Assembly: GCA_037957365.1 (NCBI GenBank)
Contig: JARHVA010000021.1
Span: 4,112,001 to 4,176,000 of the forward strand
Direction: 5' to 3'
DNA from: Torreya grandis
Lineage: Eukaryota > Streptophyta > Pinopsida > Cupressales > Taxaceae
Length of the DNA stretch: 64,000 bases
Made by a program: the position numbers and the translations under genes. Shown one piece after another: positions 35,356 to 47,699 of the stretch (within the stretch, counting starts at the first letter, position 1; each line of letters starts with the position of its first letter). The notes under the pieces were generated by a model. It had not been told where the DNA came from. It did not search any database and was given only the letters and a program-made list of their open reading frames with translations.

Positions 35356-35985
35356 TAGCTAAGGATAGGATGTTCCTACCAACTAGTTTGAAAATTTGAA
35401 AGACGTATAATTATCTTCCATTCCAAGAAAAGCATGGGACATAGTTGTATTTCACTTTAAAGGAAGGTTCAAGTAGGGACATGTCATTAATACAAATGAA
35501 TAAGTGGTTATGATAAATGTGCCAATGGCGTAACAAGACAATACCGTTAAATGCATTAATGATGAGAATCAATGATTGAAGAATGATAACCATTAAAAAA
35601 ATACATTTATGACAAGAAGTGATGGATGAAAAGAAAGGGATAATAAATGTGATTAACTCCATTAAGCCTATAAAAAGGATACATAACTCATTATTACATT
35701 TTACCTCTGGGATTATTTGAAATTACAAAGAGCTGAGAGCCAAGAGTGTAGAGAATACCAAAGCCAAGAGTGAAGAGAGAAAATTTATTTCCACAAAGAG
35801 AAGTTTACAAAGCATCATGAGTTGATACATAGGTACTAAGCTGAGAATTAATTCATGCAAACAAATCATAGGGTAAATCTAGGACACGGCCATGATAGGG
35901 AAGACTTGTAGGTTACAGGTTGCATAAGTCTACCATTAGAGGGTAGTTAAGCTCAAAAATCCAAAGTTATCAACCAAAATAACAT
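35356..35985 (+). other. Spacer between integrase and ORF3 of element C
   Basis: No coding signal or family motif. It includes a GAGAGCCAAGAGTG / AAGCCAAGAGTGAAGAGAG pair of similar motifs near 35730-35780, possibly the start of the ORF3 message leader. Confidence 0.3.
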
Positions 35986-35989
35986 ATTA

Positions 35990-38900
35990 TTTTGGGAACA
36001 TTGGACAGATGTGCCTCAAGCTTTAGGCTCTTCGAAGGGTGATGTGACCTAAGAAAAAGTCCCTAAGGACTAATCCATTACCTATAATACCATAGGATGA
36101 GGAGGTACTTGGAAGAGAAGCCATATTCATTAGAGAAGAGACGCTAAAAAAGCAAGCACAATGTGCGAAAGGGGGAAAAGCTAGTATGACACAATAGGCC
36201 AAGAAAACTCAATCATATTCACCCCTACCACTAATGATTAAAGAAATGTAGTATCTTAAAATGGTGCTACACATGGATAACTAGGTCTCCAAGACACATG
36301 TACTATTTTTTATTACAACCATTGTTAACCTAAGAATGAGTTTGAATTGTAAAATGATTAATGAGTCGAGTGCCAGAACACCAAGAACTATTTGGTGTAT
36401 GATCTTAAAATCTTCAACACCTTAGATGCTATGGGTTTATTCCAACTATTTAATTTTCCATACTTTGGAAAACCCATAGAGGTTGTCAAGTTCCTACTCT
36501 TGCACATCAATGAGGACAATCTCTACTTCATGAGGAACAACATAAAGACCATGCCTGAGAGGATAAGTAAGGTATTGAGGTTGTAATATTTAGGGTTGGA
36601 TGTGTCTTATGACTTGGGGGACATTGAGGAGGTCTAAAAGATAGCTATGGTGTTGATGTATCAAAAACAAGGTAATGCCATGCATATTAAGAATTTGCAA
36701 GATCTTGTCCTTTAGGCTATGATACATATCATCATGACCAAGATCGGTGGGATTGATCATTAGAAGGAGGTCAACATGGTACACCTCCACATCACCCACC
36801 AATTCATTCAAGGCTTGAACTATAATCAGGCTATGTATTTTAGACACAAAGTTATCAAGGACATGGATAAAACCCTTCAGATCACCAATCATAGGTTTTC
36901 ATGGGAAGCATTTCTCCTTTTGATGGTTTTTTATGAGATTGGTGTACTAGATTACACCATGGGATTACTGAAGTGGGCATAATCACCTAATAATAGGTCA
37001 CCAACTAATCACTATAAGGTGTTTATGTGCCTAGGGCATATCAGCCCCTCTTACAAGATAAAGATGAAGTATTGGTTTGATGGTATGAAGGAGGTATTTG
37101 AGAATAAATGGTGAATCCTAAAGGATTTCCCCCCTTATCCACTGAGCAAGTGAAATTCATGGTGAAACAATACTTCTCTATTATGCACATTAGGATGGTC
37201 CTTTTTAGATAACTCTCCATTTGGCTAAAGTTATTGTATGTTTTTTTGTCATGGTACTTTATCAACTCTGTGAATAGGATCTATGATGCACAACTTATTG
37301 CCTTAGAGGTAGACAAGATCAAATTAGAGATTCACACTCTTTAAAATATGTATGTCTATCTAGGAAAGAAGGCATATAAGGAAAAGAAATAGATAGACTA
37401 GAAAGATATCAAGTTCAATTCCATACTAGTGGGAGAACAAGTACACACTCTATTTTATATGTTATGACCCATGAATAAGGACTCAAAGGGCACAGAACAT
37501 GAAAAGGAAAATCTCCCACCAACACCTCCCTTAAAGAAGAAGAAGCAGGTTGAGCATGATGTCGATGTAAGTGATCAATAGGCTCCCCAAAAATGGTAGA
37601 AGACTACTTAGGCACCATAGCCAAACCCCTTACCACCAAGACCCTCACCTCTCTTACCTTTTCCACTGTGCCCTTCTCCCCCTCACCCTTATCCACCTCT
37701 CCCTTCTCCACCTCACTCTTCTCCACCATGCCTTTCTCCTCCCTAAAATTATCCACCCAAAGTTCCACTGCCACAAGTCCCTCCACCCCCAGCTTCTCCT
37801 CCACATATTCCTCTAACTCTTCCTTCACCCATTAAAATGATGTTGCATAAATCTCCCCCAAAAGTTTCATCATCAGGAGATATACATCAGGGAAATATAG
37901 AGCAAGAACTTGAGTAGGAAGTCCCTACAGTCTAGATGGAAGCATTAGAATCTAATTCTGAGAAGACACCCTCTCAATGTGAGAGGATGATGCCACCTCT
38001 GATGACTTTCCATTTGGTGTTGAACACCTTTATGGTGAAGAGGGGGATGGTGGAGAATAAGAGATGAGTATAATGGCCATTGATATCACTTTTTTAGCTA
38101 TAGATGCAGAGGTTGAGGTATTAGAGTGTGATTCAAATAAAGGGAAGCAGTCAGTCAGGTCCATAAAAGAGCCTACCATTGATGCATCTACCAATGTACA
38201 TGATTGTTATCAATCGGGCATCCCTGACAGGATGTTGTATATATGGTTGCACTTCCTTCCCCATAATGTAACTTGGGAAACAAGGAAGTAGGTGTCCTTA
38301 TTGGACATGTACAATTAGGAGTGTTCCTTTGAGTTCACTCAATATAACCTTCTTCTAGGTCCTGATGCTCCTACACTACCCAAACCAATGTGGGTGGATC
38401 CCAAAAATATCACCCCTCTACAAGTCAGAGAAACATTCTTTAAGATGGCCTTGGAAGTCACATACTAGAATATTGTGTTAGATTCTAATGCACATAACAT
38501 AGATAATAAATATACCTAGGTGGTGGATATGTATAATAAGTAAGTTGTCATCAAGAAGGTGTTCGTTAAGGAAGTGGTTGATTTTAAGCAATAGGTAAAG
38601 GAGGCCATGAAGGTGAAAGTTAAAACATTAAATTTGTGTAAGCTAATTTTGGGCAAGGAGAAAACATTGGTGAATGGCATACCTATCAATGGGGATGCCA
38701 TAGATAAATTGGAAACCTTGGTGAACCTCCTATTGAAGCATTGCAAGGAGAAACCTAAGTCAATAAATTAGAGACTGAAGATAGTAGAGTGATTCATCAA
38801 GTAAATTGAAGTCTACAAGCATGCCCTAGAAAGATTTGGGGAATTCATCCCAATTTTAGATGGGATTTTTGAATGGTTGGCATGCCCAAATAAGATATTA

Positions 38901-39310
38901 GAGGCTCGGATCCAAGCTAAAGAAGTTTAGAGTTAGTAGATGGCTGATGTTTCCGTCCTAATAAGAGATTGCTTCGAGTGTGTAAAGGCATTCAAGGATA
39001 TGGAAAAAATGGAGGAAACTATCAATGCACATTACCAGAAATTAAATGCCAATTTTGAATCCCTTTGAGGATAGGTTATTGAATAATTCTTAACACTCGA
39101 AGACATTTATAAGGATGTTAGCACGTCCCTAGATGATTTGGTCAAGAAGGCCAATGAGACATCTAACCAACCCAAGGAGATGAAGAATTACAAGGAGGCC
39201 ATTGAGGTAATAAAAACTAAGTTACTCAACACATTATCACATTGGGACAATGTCAAGAAGTAGATCAAATAAGTGGGGCCTAAATTTTTGGTGGAGGCTA
39301 CAAATGAGGC
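35990..39310 (+). pseudogene. Accessory ORF3 region of element C (unknown function)
   Basis: A 3.3-kb coding-like region between integrase and the polypurine tract. Part 1 (about 36390-37120) stays mostly in one frame: VYDLKIFNTLDAMGLFQLFN, PYFGKPIEVVKFLLLHINED, HLHITHQFIQGLNYNQAMYF and LLLMVFYEIGVLDYTMGLLK, a helical domain of some 240 residues. Part 2 (about 37500-37850) is a Lys/Glu then Pro/Ser-rich linker over a CT-rich tract. Part 3 (about 38300-39300) is long helices with coiled-coil character (EAMKVKVKTLNLCKLILGKE, MEKMEETINAHYQKLNANFE). Athila elements carry an env-like ORF here, but I see no signal peptide or clear membrane anchor. Part 1 recalls the putative plant transposon protein domain in layout only. 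Function unknown. Confidence 0.6.
37600..37840 (+). repeat. Pyrimidine-rich CT/CCA tract
   Basis: Strongly strand-asymmetric run of CTCC, CCACCT and CTTCTCC motifs inside ORF3 of element C. It encodes the Pro/Ser-rich linker in its plus frames, and the minus-strand ORF across it (Glu/Val-rich) is a shadow. Confidence 0.7.
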
Positions 39311-39336
39311 TTAGTCCAGGGTGGACTAAAAGCATA

Positions 39337-39347
39337 GTGTGGGGTGA
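39337..39347 (+). promoter_or_regulatory. Polypurine tract of element C
   Basis: GTGTGGGGTGA abuts the TGTTGG start of the 3' LTR. It is the expected primer for plus-strand DNA synthesis, shorter and less pure than usual, probably through decay. Confidence 0.6.
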
Positions 39348-40342
39348 TGTTGGACCCCAAATTTTGTCTAAGTGTTTTGATATTTTGGCATGAAACCAGC
39401 ATAGCTTGGAATGAGCATAACATAAAAATTATATGGTGTAGAACATGAATGGAATAGAAGCACCATGGCATGGAACCTATAGTGTGTAAAAACACAAAAG
39501 CACGAAAGTACCAGCACTAGAGGACCCAATCAAAGAGGAGAATCAATCATGAGGCTGAGAACATAGGACTTAGAATAATAGTAGAAGACTTGGGGAGTGC
39601 ACAGGAAGTAAGAGCAATTCTTAATGGTCACTCAGACCTTATCCATCAAAATTTTTGCACCGGCCCGTAAGGTGGAAGACACATGGTAGTAAGGATCTAA
39701 CATAGAGAAAGTATATAGGGGTGCAAAGGCCTCGGTCCTTAAGATAAGTTATTTCATTGACCGCCAAGACTTTTAGTTTGTAGAGAGTTCATTGGCCATT
39801 TAATCTTACCATTAATGTTGTAAATACTTGGTCAAGGATAAACAAGTATAAATACCCCTATTATAAAGCACTAAAAAATGGATTTTTCTTGAGAATATTT
39901 TTTTGAAGCTCAATATAAGAGTTATGGCTATTATAACCACCCTTGTATTCATGTTCAGCTACATGGATAGTTGTGTATATACACTAGGTTGTGTTGAGAA
40001 TTTGATGATTAGAACTTAGTATGAAATCTAAAAGTATTTACTTTTTATAAATACTAATCTCGAAACTTCATGGCACTCTTTTGCATGATTATGGTGGTTA
40101 AATGTAATGATACTAGGATAGTTTATCTTTTTCTTTATGTAATATCTAATTAAATACATGTTTAACCTAAGGAATATAAATAAATTTAATGTTATTGAGT
40201 AATATAACCTATGGGAACCATTCTCTAGTTTCTCACTTTGGGTGAGTGCACAAGACCACAATCTTGCGTAAAAGGGCCAACATGCTAGCTCATTAGGCTA
40301 TACTTTAGCATCAAAGCTCTATTAAGAATAGAAACCCCAACA
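39348..40342 (+). repeat. 3' LTR of element C
   Basis: Begins TGTTGGACCCC and ends CCCCAACA, giving the canonical TG...CA ends with a short inverted repeat (TGTTGG/CCAACA). It carries the same TATA box as the 5' copy, at 39847-39854. Confidence 0.95.
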
Positions 40343-40347
40343 ATTAT
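40343..40347. repeat. Target-site duplication, right copy, element C
   Basis: ATTAT directly after the 3' LTR, pairing with ATTAC at 26916-26920. Confidence 0.75.
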
Positions 40348-41760
40348 TGTTGCCACTTCGAGTACTCTTTGATCCCAAATTAGTTTTCATGGGAAAAATA
40401 TACTATAAAGTATAGTGGTTCTTGTATCTATAGGACCTCTTGAACTGGACTATATCCCTATACCTATCTAGGTGCTAGCCTATCCTATCTCTATTGACCA
40501 TATCTTAGTTTTTGAGACCCTAGGGGTTTATGTCTAATCAATTTCATGGGTCTAAACTATGTCTACCAAGATACATATGTACTTGTGACCCCTACATCTA
40601 ATATCCCCCCAACATAAACCCAATGAACTAGTTGTAAGGTCAAGAAGCTCACAACTACCACAAACCTCAAGACAGGTGGCCCCCATCCACTAATATCTCA
40701 TGTCATGTATGCAAAGTAATGATTTATATTAGGTACATCCTATTAGTGTGAAAACTACCTCTGATCATGATCCATTTAATATCACTCTACTATGAAATCA
40801 TGTAAACATGTGATGTAACAAGGAGTGGTCATGTATCATGTCACATGGTCATCCTATCACCATTTGAATTGAATAAACATATATGGATGTTAGATGAAGT
40901 ATCCACCCACCATCTCATATATGTCTCATCAGTATAAATGTAGGTCCCCTTTGTGCCCCTATTATCCCCCTCTTGTTAGGTATCATCCATAATCTATTGG
41001 ATCTTCTATAGTATGCTATCATTTATGCCCAATTGGTCACTCAATAACGATGTGCTCCCAGGCCTACACCTAAAGCAATGTTCAGGGCCCAATTCTCTTA
41101 CCCTAATTATAGGACACCATGTGTAAATATCTATGTAATTAAACCAATACTACTGGGCCCTAGGAAAATCAAGTAAATCGATTGATCATGTCTTGAATCA
41201 TTCCGGATAGTCTTATGTGGAAAATTCATCCACTCTTGTCAAGTAATAATATGATGTTAGAAATGGACATCAAAATCAAAATACACATATTAATAAATGG
41301 CTGTGATACTATCCATATCCATATTTGGGTAAGGCCAAATCCTCCAATGTATCTATATTAATCACTTCACTCTCTATGATGATGTGAGTAATGGTAATCA
41401 GGTCCTTCAACACTGCTAGTCGACCTTGTTGCATCTAGTGTATTGTAGGTCCCTAGATTAGAAGGTAAAGTATTTTCCAAATATCCTCCAATTTAACTAT
41501 GGCCCCTCCATTGGGAATGTAAAAGGTATAATTCTATGAGTTCCATTATTGGTTGGCCCTATCTACTCAGACGATCAGTATATATGCAGCATGTCATAAT
41601 CTGACCATCTCTAGAAAGGCCAAGGTCTCCTTAGTCTATAGGTTTGAATGTCATAAGATGAATGATTGACACTCCTAATCTATTAGTATTGTGACTCGCT
41701 CCTACCAATCATAAACATGTTAGCATATTTATTTAACACAATTTATCTAATAGTGGCAAA
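40343..41760 (-). pseudogene. Plant mobile domain gene relic 2, interrupted by element C
   Basis: On the minus strand, about 41560-41480 reads NYTFYIPNGGAIVKLEDIWK and then a hydrophobic I-L-Y-L-L run. This matches the PMD start (T-F-H-L-P-x-G-E, T-L-E-D-V, I-L-G-L-P). The equivalent segment of PMD relic 1 (11233-11290) reads FHLPIGKAIVTLEDMCYIL. Later blocks (to 40400) are weaker and broken. At 40343 the frame ends SGNNN and resumes at 26920. It already has many stops, so it may have been dead before or after the insertion. Confidence 0.6.
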
Positions 41761-41879
41761 AATCTCATCAAGAGTAGTACCACAACATCAAATCATCATT
41801 CTACTTCCCTAAGACACAAGCATTCCACGTTCCCATCAAAAAAACACTCCCTATAATTTAGTCCATTTGACACATGGGA

Positions 41880-42200
41880 TATTTCTTCAATTTTTGTTTT
41901 ATTTCCATTTAATAGGGTGTTATCACCATTTCCTATGGTGATCTCATTATTTCACAAGGTGTTATCATTATTTTCCCATCTCTTTGGCCGTTTTTGCATT
42001 ATTGCCATTTCATAGGTTGGTATAATAATTTCAAAGGGTTTTATCATTATTTTCCTTTCCACCAAATTTGTGTTTTTGTTGTTTTGGTATTTCTCACCTA
42101 TTTTGGTAATATCATCAATTTGTTTATGATATCACCAATTTAGTCATGATATCATCATTTTATTAGCAATATCATTGTTTATGTGCATGATACCATCATT
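41880..42200. repeat. Degenerate 20-22-bp repeat
   Basis: Loose tandem units, clearest at 42106-42200 (AATATCATCAATTTGTTTATG, ATATCACCAATTTAGTCATG, ATATCATCATTTTATTAGCA). The CATTT/ATCAC word and near-21-bp period resemble the 25182-25530 array, so both may come from the same LTR family. Confidence 0.5.
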
Positions 42201-42845
42201 TTTAGGTGTTTTGAAAGTGGTAGATTTTATAAACTACCTAATTACACTTTGAATTAAATCATATAAGTAAAAAAAATTAAAAAAAATGTACTTACCAAGT
42301 GCCCACTCCATACTGGTCATCTATACTCATGGACTTGTTTACCAAGGTGTCTGTTTCATGGAATGCGTGCCATTTCACTCAAATTTATCATGTACAAATC
42401 CATATTAGAAAATTTCAAGATGAGGAGGGTGAAAAATAACCATTTTCACCCCTATGGTTCAGTTTATAGCTCCAAATTTTAATTTTTACCCCCTACCATT
42501 CCCATTGCATCATTTTTCATTCTTAGTGGCCTGTTTCTAACTCCTTTATTTGTTTTTCATCCCATTTTATTATAATTTTTTCATTTTTTGACCTCTTATA
42601 ATAGGTAAATTGCCATTTTATTCCTTTCATAGTCGCATCCATAAAAAAAACAATAACCACTACCTTGAGGGTTATCCTAGGTATCCCAAACATCATTTGT
42701 GGAATCATTGTGAACTTGTTTTTTAGAAAATTGAACAAGAATCAACAAAATGTGAGCACATCATTATTCAGTCATTATAAAATCATTTAAAAAAAACCAT
42801 TCTTTGAAAATCCATTGCTTCATTTGTGTCTCACAAATGCCATTT
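42201..42845. other. No recognised gene
   Basis: AT-rich sequence with short open pieces on both strands and no family motif. It precedes a polypurine-like tract, so it may be the degraded end of an internal region. Confidence 0.3.
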
Positions 42846-43580
42846 AAATAGGGGAAAATGTAGACACCCCACTTTCATCACTTATATGTCAAAATTAAAA
42901 ATCAAAATGACTTTTTGTAATAACACACAAATCAAATCAAAAATCACTAAAACACTCAAATTCATCCATACACTTGACGTATGTATTTTGAAACATATTG
43001 GTGTATCCCTAATTGGGGAAATATACCATATTCAATCATCACCTTCATCTAATTCATCTTAAGTCAAACTTTTACTTTTCAAGTGACGTTCTTGACTAAT
43101 TAAGTAGAATAATTACTCAAATTTCAATATTTTACAAATCACAAAAAATCTGATCAAGATTAATTAGTTAATCAAAATAAATCAAATGGATAAATAAAAA
43201 ATCCATGGGAATTGGCTAAATTTCTAATTTTTTGAATTCAATAAATTTAGCAAATATCTCATCATGACATCATAATTCAAGTGTTCAAAATTTGGAAACT
43301 ATTGACATAAATGCAAGAAAATATCATAAATGCAACCCATGCTCAATCAGTGCAAACTCTATTCCAAATATTAATTGCATTTACCATCAAAATTAGATTA
43401 AACCTTAACCACACATCTATATTATCACCCAAATGTTGAAATCATTTGAAAAAGTTATAAATAGAGGGGTCACCTTCTACTCTTATTAATATTTTTTATG
43501 CAAACTTACTCTACCAAAATCTGATAAAAGCCTCACCCATTCCTTCATTTCTTGATCATAACACACATAGCATAAGGGGA
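42846..43580 (+). repeat. LTR fragment with polypurine tract and TATA box
   Basis: AAATAGGGGAAAA at 42846-42858 is followed at once by TGTAGACACCCC, a typical polypurine tract plus LTR start. About 600 bp on, TATAAATAGAGGGG at 43456-43469 is a strong plant TATA box in the same orientation. This fits the 3' LTR of a plus-strand element whose body is not visible to the left. The right end is unclear, and no second copy was found. Confidence 0.5.
43456..43465 (+). promoter_or_regulatory. TATA box in the 42859 LTR fragment
   Basis: TATAAATAGA, matching the plant consensus, about 600 bp past the LTR start. Confidence 0.5.
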
Positions 43581-43959
43581 TATGTCACAAGAATGACATC
43601 ATGACATTTACTAAGACTCCAAGCTCTACATCTAGGCCAAACAAACTTGAATGTCAACAAGATAGAGATATCCAAAGGGAAGGTAAATTGTATTTTTTTC
43701 TTCTTTGTGCTTGTTTATCTCTTCCTTGTCCTTTCCCAATCAGATGACATGTTCTTGGGTTTTATGTTTTTATGCATTTGATTTCATTTCCATACTAAAA
43801 ATAAAACTAAATCCCTCGTACTTGTATGTTTACAACATCTCTATCCTAAAATTGAGTGATATGATGTAGGGTGATGCACCTTGATGCACAAATACCTTAT
43901 CATAATTATATATGTATTTTTAGTTGTAGATTCTAGTGGTGTAACTTGTACTTATGGGA

Positions 43960-44720
43960 TGTGGTCTATTATCTAGGTGTAGAGGAGTGTAAAACACATA
44001 TTCTTTGGGTTGGTGTATACTGGCCCGTTTATATAAGACGGTGGTAGTTTTGTAGCAAATACAATACTACCGATGTGGGCCTATAAGCATTTTTTAGTTA
44101 CCAGGATAACTAGTTTCCCTTTAGAGGGATGTGATAGGGATAATCCATATGCATCTATATAAATGGAAACACCCATGTGGAGGGAAAGGATGGTGAGACC
44201 ATTTGATATCAAAATATTATAGATGAGTTATAGGAGGGGGTATCATATGAAGACCTTATAGAGAGTGCCCAAATTTTCTTAAGGATCAACTTGAGTTACA
44301 CCATTTCTAATTTAATCAACGGTATCAATCCCAATTTAGGGATATTATTGAGAGGCTTTAGTTTAAGCATATTACACACTAGTTCAGGATATGACAAGAT
44401 AGACCCCTAACTAGTTTTATATGGTAGAGATCTCAAATATGTCCTCTAATATTAGGAGAGAGGACACCACCTAGAGTGGTAGATATGCTAGATATATATG
44501 AGGATGATATGGATGAGCCCATTATTGTTCTTGATGTATATGAATTATTTGTGACTATGGGTAGGTGGCATTGGTGGAGGTTTACATATGAGACCTTTAT
44601 TTTCATTGATAGTTGCACTACATGGAGGAGAGGAGTATATACAATAGGATGTGCTTCCTATGGAGAGAGTAGGTGATGTATTAAGTGGAATGATGTCATT
44701 ATTGGCTGAATAGGTTCATG
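43960..44720 (+). pseudogene. Possible PMD relic 3
   Basis: The plus strand at about 44030-44300 reads DGGSFVANTILPMWAYKHFL and then RDNPYASI-METPMW. PMD proteins have a central block of the form L-x-x-W-x-Y-E-H-F, followed by a basic stretch and P-x-x-x-R-W. An open piece at 44476-44676 continues downstream (WWRFTYETFIFIDSCTTWRR) without a further match. The call rests on one block and is tentative. Confidence 0.4.
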
Positions 44721-47480
44721 TGTTCATAGATGATCAAGGTAAATATATACACAAATTTTACACTATTTAGTTTTTTATAATGGTATTTTTTGTAGATCAT
44801 ATCGTAATAATTGCATATGTTTGTATGAAACAATGTCGATCTACTATTTTTAGATCATTGAGGCTTCACTAGAATGAATAAATGAGATATTATAAAAGGT
44901 ATCCTTGGTTTTTTTAAAACAGTCAATTTTGAGGTAGGGGAACATGTATATTTTTTAATTCTAGTGAGTCAAGAACATGTAGTATACTTGGTAAAGGCTT
45001 AAAAATTGGATGATATAGAGGCTTAGGTGTCTAATAAATTGATCTAGGCAACAATTCAGGTGATGGTTCTACCCCTATTGATGACAGAATTTCTGGGACC
45101 CATAACTTTTGCACCGTAGCTCTAATTGACTCACCATTTGAACCATTGGAAAGCTAAGAATGAGGAGAACATGGTGAGATGGCATGAGCTTTGATTGATT
45201 TATTTTGACCCCTAAAAACCCAATATAAGTGCCCCAAAATTTAATTTTAGTAGTGCAATCTAAAAATAGTAATTCCTCAAATTCTGTATTATTTTAAATC
45301 ATGGAAGTTGAACCACTTAATCTCCCTCAAGATTGGTGACCTTCCACATCCTCCTCCTAATTTAAAAATGTGTATAAATGAATATGTAACCCCAAAGGGA
45401 AATCAGACATCTCTTCCCAGAGATAAGCATATAGTGGTATTGCAATTTTGAGTAATAAAACATCTCTTCTCAAAGAATTCATTGTTACTATGTTATTTTC
45501 ATGTTATTGAAATATCTGTCAATCAAAACTTCTAAGTTTTGGATCAGAAATGAATTTGATAATTGGGTAAAGATGTAATTAGGATTCATGCCACCCCCAT
45601 AATAAATGGTTAAGATTTTAAATCCATTTTGGCTCACCAAAATAAACTTTGCTTGTTATCAATAAATTTGTCCATGATAATAATAATTTATTATTTCACA
45701 TTAGGTTCAACAAAATACATTGACAAAAAGGGAAAAATATGGTTATAAGATATTAAAAGTACACTAAACCAATTTAAACATGCACACAATACAAATTTGA
45801 CCTAACTATAATAATTTAGTAATAAAAGCAAGATCTAAAATGTGCAAAATAGAGGATTACTATACTTAGCATATGACAATAGGGGTTCTTAGAGAAACAC
45901 CAAGTTTATTACTTACTTTTGTAATTTCAAAGCCTAAAAGTGACTAATTTTTTTCTATAATTAAATCCATAAATTTGGTATAGATTAGATAAGTCCTATA
46001 CAATATCCTAAATTGAACAGCTTGATTTTATCAATGATCAAAAAATTACGGTCAATCCTGATCAGCTAAGGTTTGATTTTGGTCATAGACTTCAATCTTG
46101 GTCAAATGATGTCAAATTTAGTTGAATTTTTTTGATTTCTTCGTCTATGGGTTTTAATCATAACCTCTCTTTGATTATCAAATGATGGGACATATATTCT
46201 AGAATTATTTTTTTGTTGTCACAAACCCCAATTGATTCTAAGAGACCTTGCAAGAGAATTAAAAATAAGGGTATTTATGAGTTTCCTACCTCAATTATAC
46301 CCTTTAGAAATCAACAACAATATAACCCATCAAGTATTCCTATGAAATATGAATATCCTAACTCTTATCCCTAGGTTTGAGATGCAAACAACTACCATAT
46401 TCTATATGTATTTTCACTACTTCAATTCATATTTTAGTATAAGGGGCGTTGCCCTCATAATGCAATTATAATTTTTACATTTCAATAGATGGTATATCAA
46501 AAAACTCATAGTGTGATATCATAATGAATGCTTGTCTTAAATAAATTAATGTACTCATGTACTTGTAGGCTTCTCAAGTTCAAATTAAGATCTTACTAGC
46601 ACGTAAGCTAACATATAATGATCATAAAAATCCAACAAGAGAGGCAAAAATATCAACAAAAGATAAATAAGGATAAAAGGGCACAAAAAGGCAAATTGAC
46701 CAAAAATGAGCAACTTGATATTGGTCATGACCAAGATTGAATAGTTAGATTTGGGTCAATAATGTAAATTGATGAGAATAAAAACATAAGAAGAAGGAAC
46801 TAGAATATAGATTCAAAAAATGTTGAAGAGAGAAAATAAGAAGAATAGAGAAATAATGTGGTGACAAGGAGAGGAATAAAGAGACAAAGCAAAAAAGATG
46901 TTGCATGTGTCACAAAATTATTTAAAAAGCAAAAACAAGATCCCAATCTAAACCAATGATCCAAAAGAACATAAATACACTAATACTATCACAAATAATT
47001 AATCATATACCAAAACTGTGTGTCTACAATTTCTACTAAATATTAGACATTCAATTTCTATTTTTATCATAAAAAAATTATAAGAAATTACTTATTTAAA
47101 AATAATAATTGATTATAAATTTTATGTATAAATAAGACATCCTATTTTCAAATTATTTTTCTCAAACTATCAATCAAACAAAATTTCCATTGGAAAACTA
47201 ACTCCATGTTCATACTACCACAAATAAAGATTTAGGATAATATATATGCTTACACGTCAATAGGTTCAACTTAATTTTGATAGGCATGAGAAGGGAGATG
47301 CATATCAAGCCCTTCTTTGTTTTGTAGAGTTTTGATTTGAATGCAAACTAGTCCCTAAAATGCTATAAATCCAAACATGTAAATATCAATTTATATTGAA
47401 TTTATCATCTTTAACTACATTATGTTAAAATTTAAAGCTCCAAAGCTTAAAATTATTCGAATTAAATAAGTGTCAATTTG
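44721..47480. other. No recognised gene
   Basis: About 2.8 kb of AT-rich sequence. I found no domain on either strand and no LTR pair. It holds a short perfect palindrome at 46721-46734 and a 14-bp inverted pair (TTCAATCTTGGTCA near 46089-46102, its complement near 46727-46740), which may be the ends of a small element. Confidence 0.4.
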
Positions 47481-47660
47481 ATATAAAAATTAATGAACAA
47501 ATGTTGATTATATTAATTTATATAATATAATTTATAATATACTATTTTTAAAATTATATATACTATTATAAATATTTTAATATTATATAATATATAAAAA
47601 TTATTATAAAATCATAATTAATAATTTATAGATATTAATATTTTTTAATTAAGCATAAAA
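47480..47660. repeat. AT-only low-complexity tract
   Basis: Nearly pure A/T with TATAAT and ATTATA words. A similar tract occurs at 56845-57170, so AT tracts lie at both sides of the LINE ORF1/Copia D block. Confidence 0.8.
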
Positions 47661-47699
47661 TTTTTTAACCAGAATTATAAACTAGTTTAATGCTTTTAA

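Larger units (their letters stand above)
26921..40342 (+). mobile_element. Ty3/Gypsy LTR retrotransposon C, structurally complete, 13.4 kb
   Basis: Two direct LTRs (about 1006 and 995 bp) with TGTTGG starts flank Gag, protease, a capsid-like segment, RT, RNase H, integrase and a long accessory region ending in a polypurine tract. A 5-bp target duplication flanks the whole. In the first 60 aligned bases the LTRs differ at 7 positions, so insertion is old. Integrase after RNase H makes it Ty3/Gypsy; the possible Asp-tRNA-type primer site and post-pol ORF suggest an Athila-like affinity. All genes are broken. Confidence 0.93.

Noticed and set aside
37604..37828. Glu/Val-rich minus-strand ORF (repeats of VEKGEVDKGEGEK type).
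   Set aside because: Antisense of the CT-rich tract in ORF3; composition follows from the repeat, and neighbouring ORF3 sequence is plus strand.
40343..40365. Primer-site-like sequence right after the 3' LTR of element C (ATTGTTGCCACTTCGAG), which would suggest a tandem element.
   Set aside because: The PMD reading frame runs through this sequence into 26920, so it is target DNA. The likeness to a decayed primer site is coincidence.
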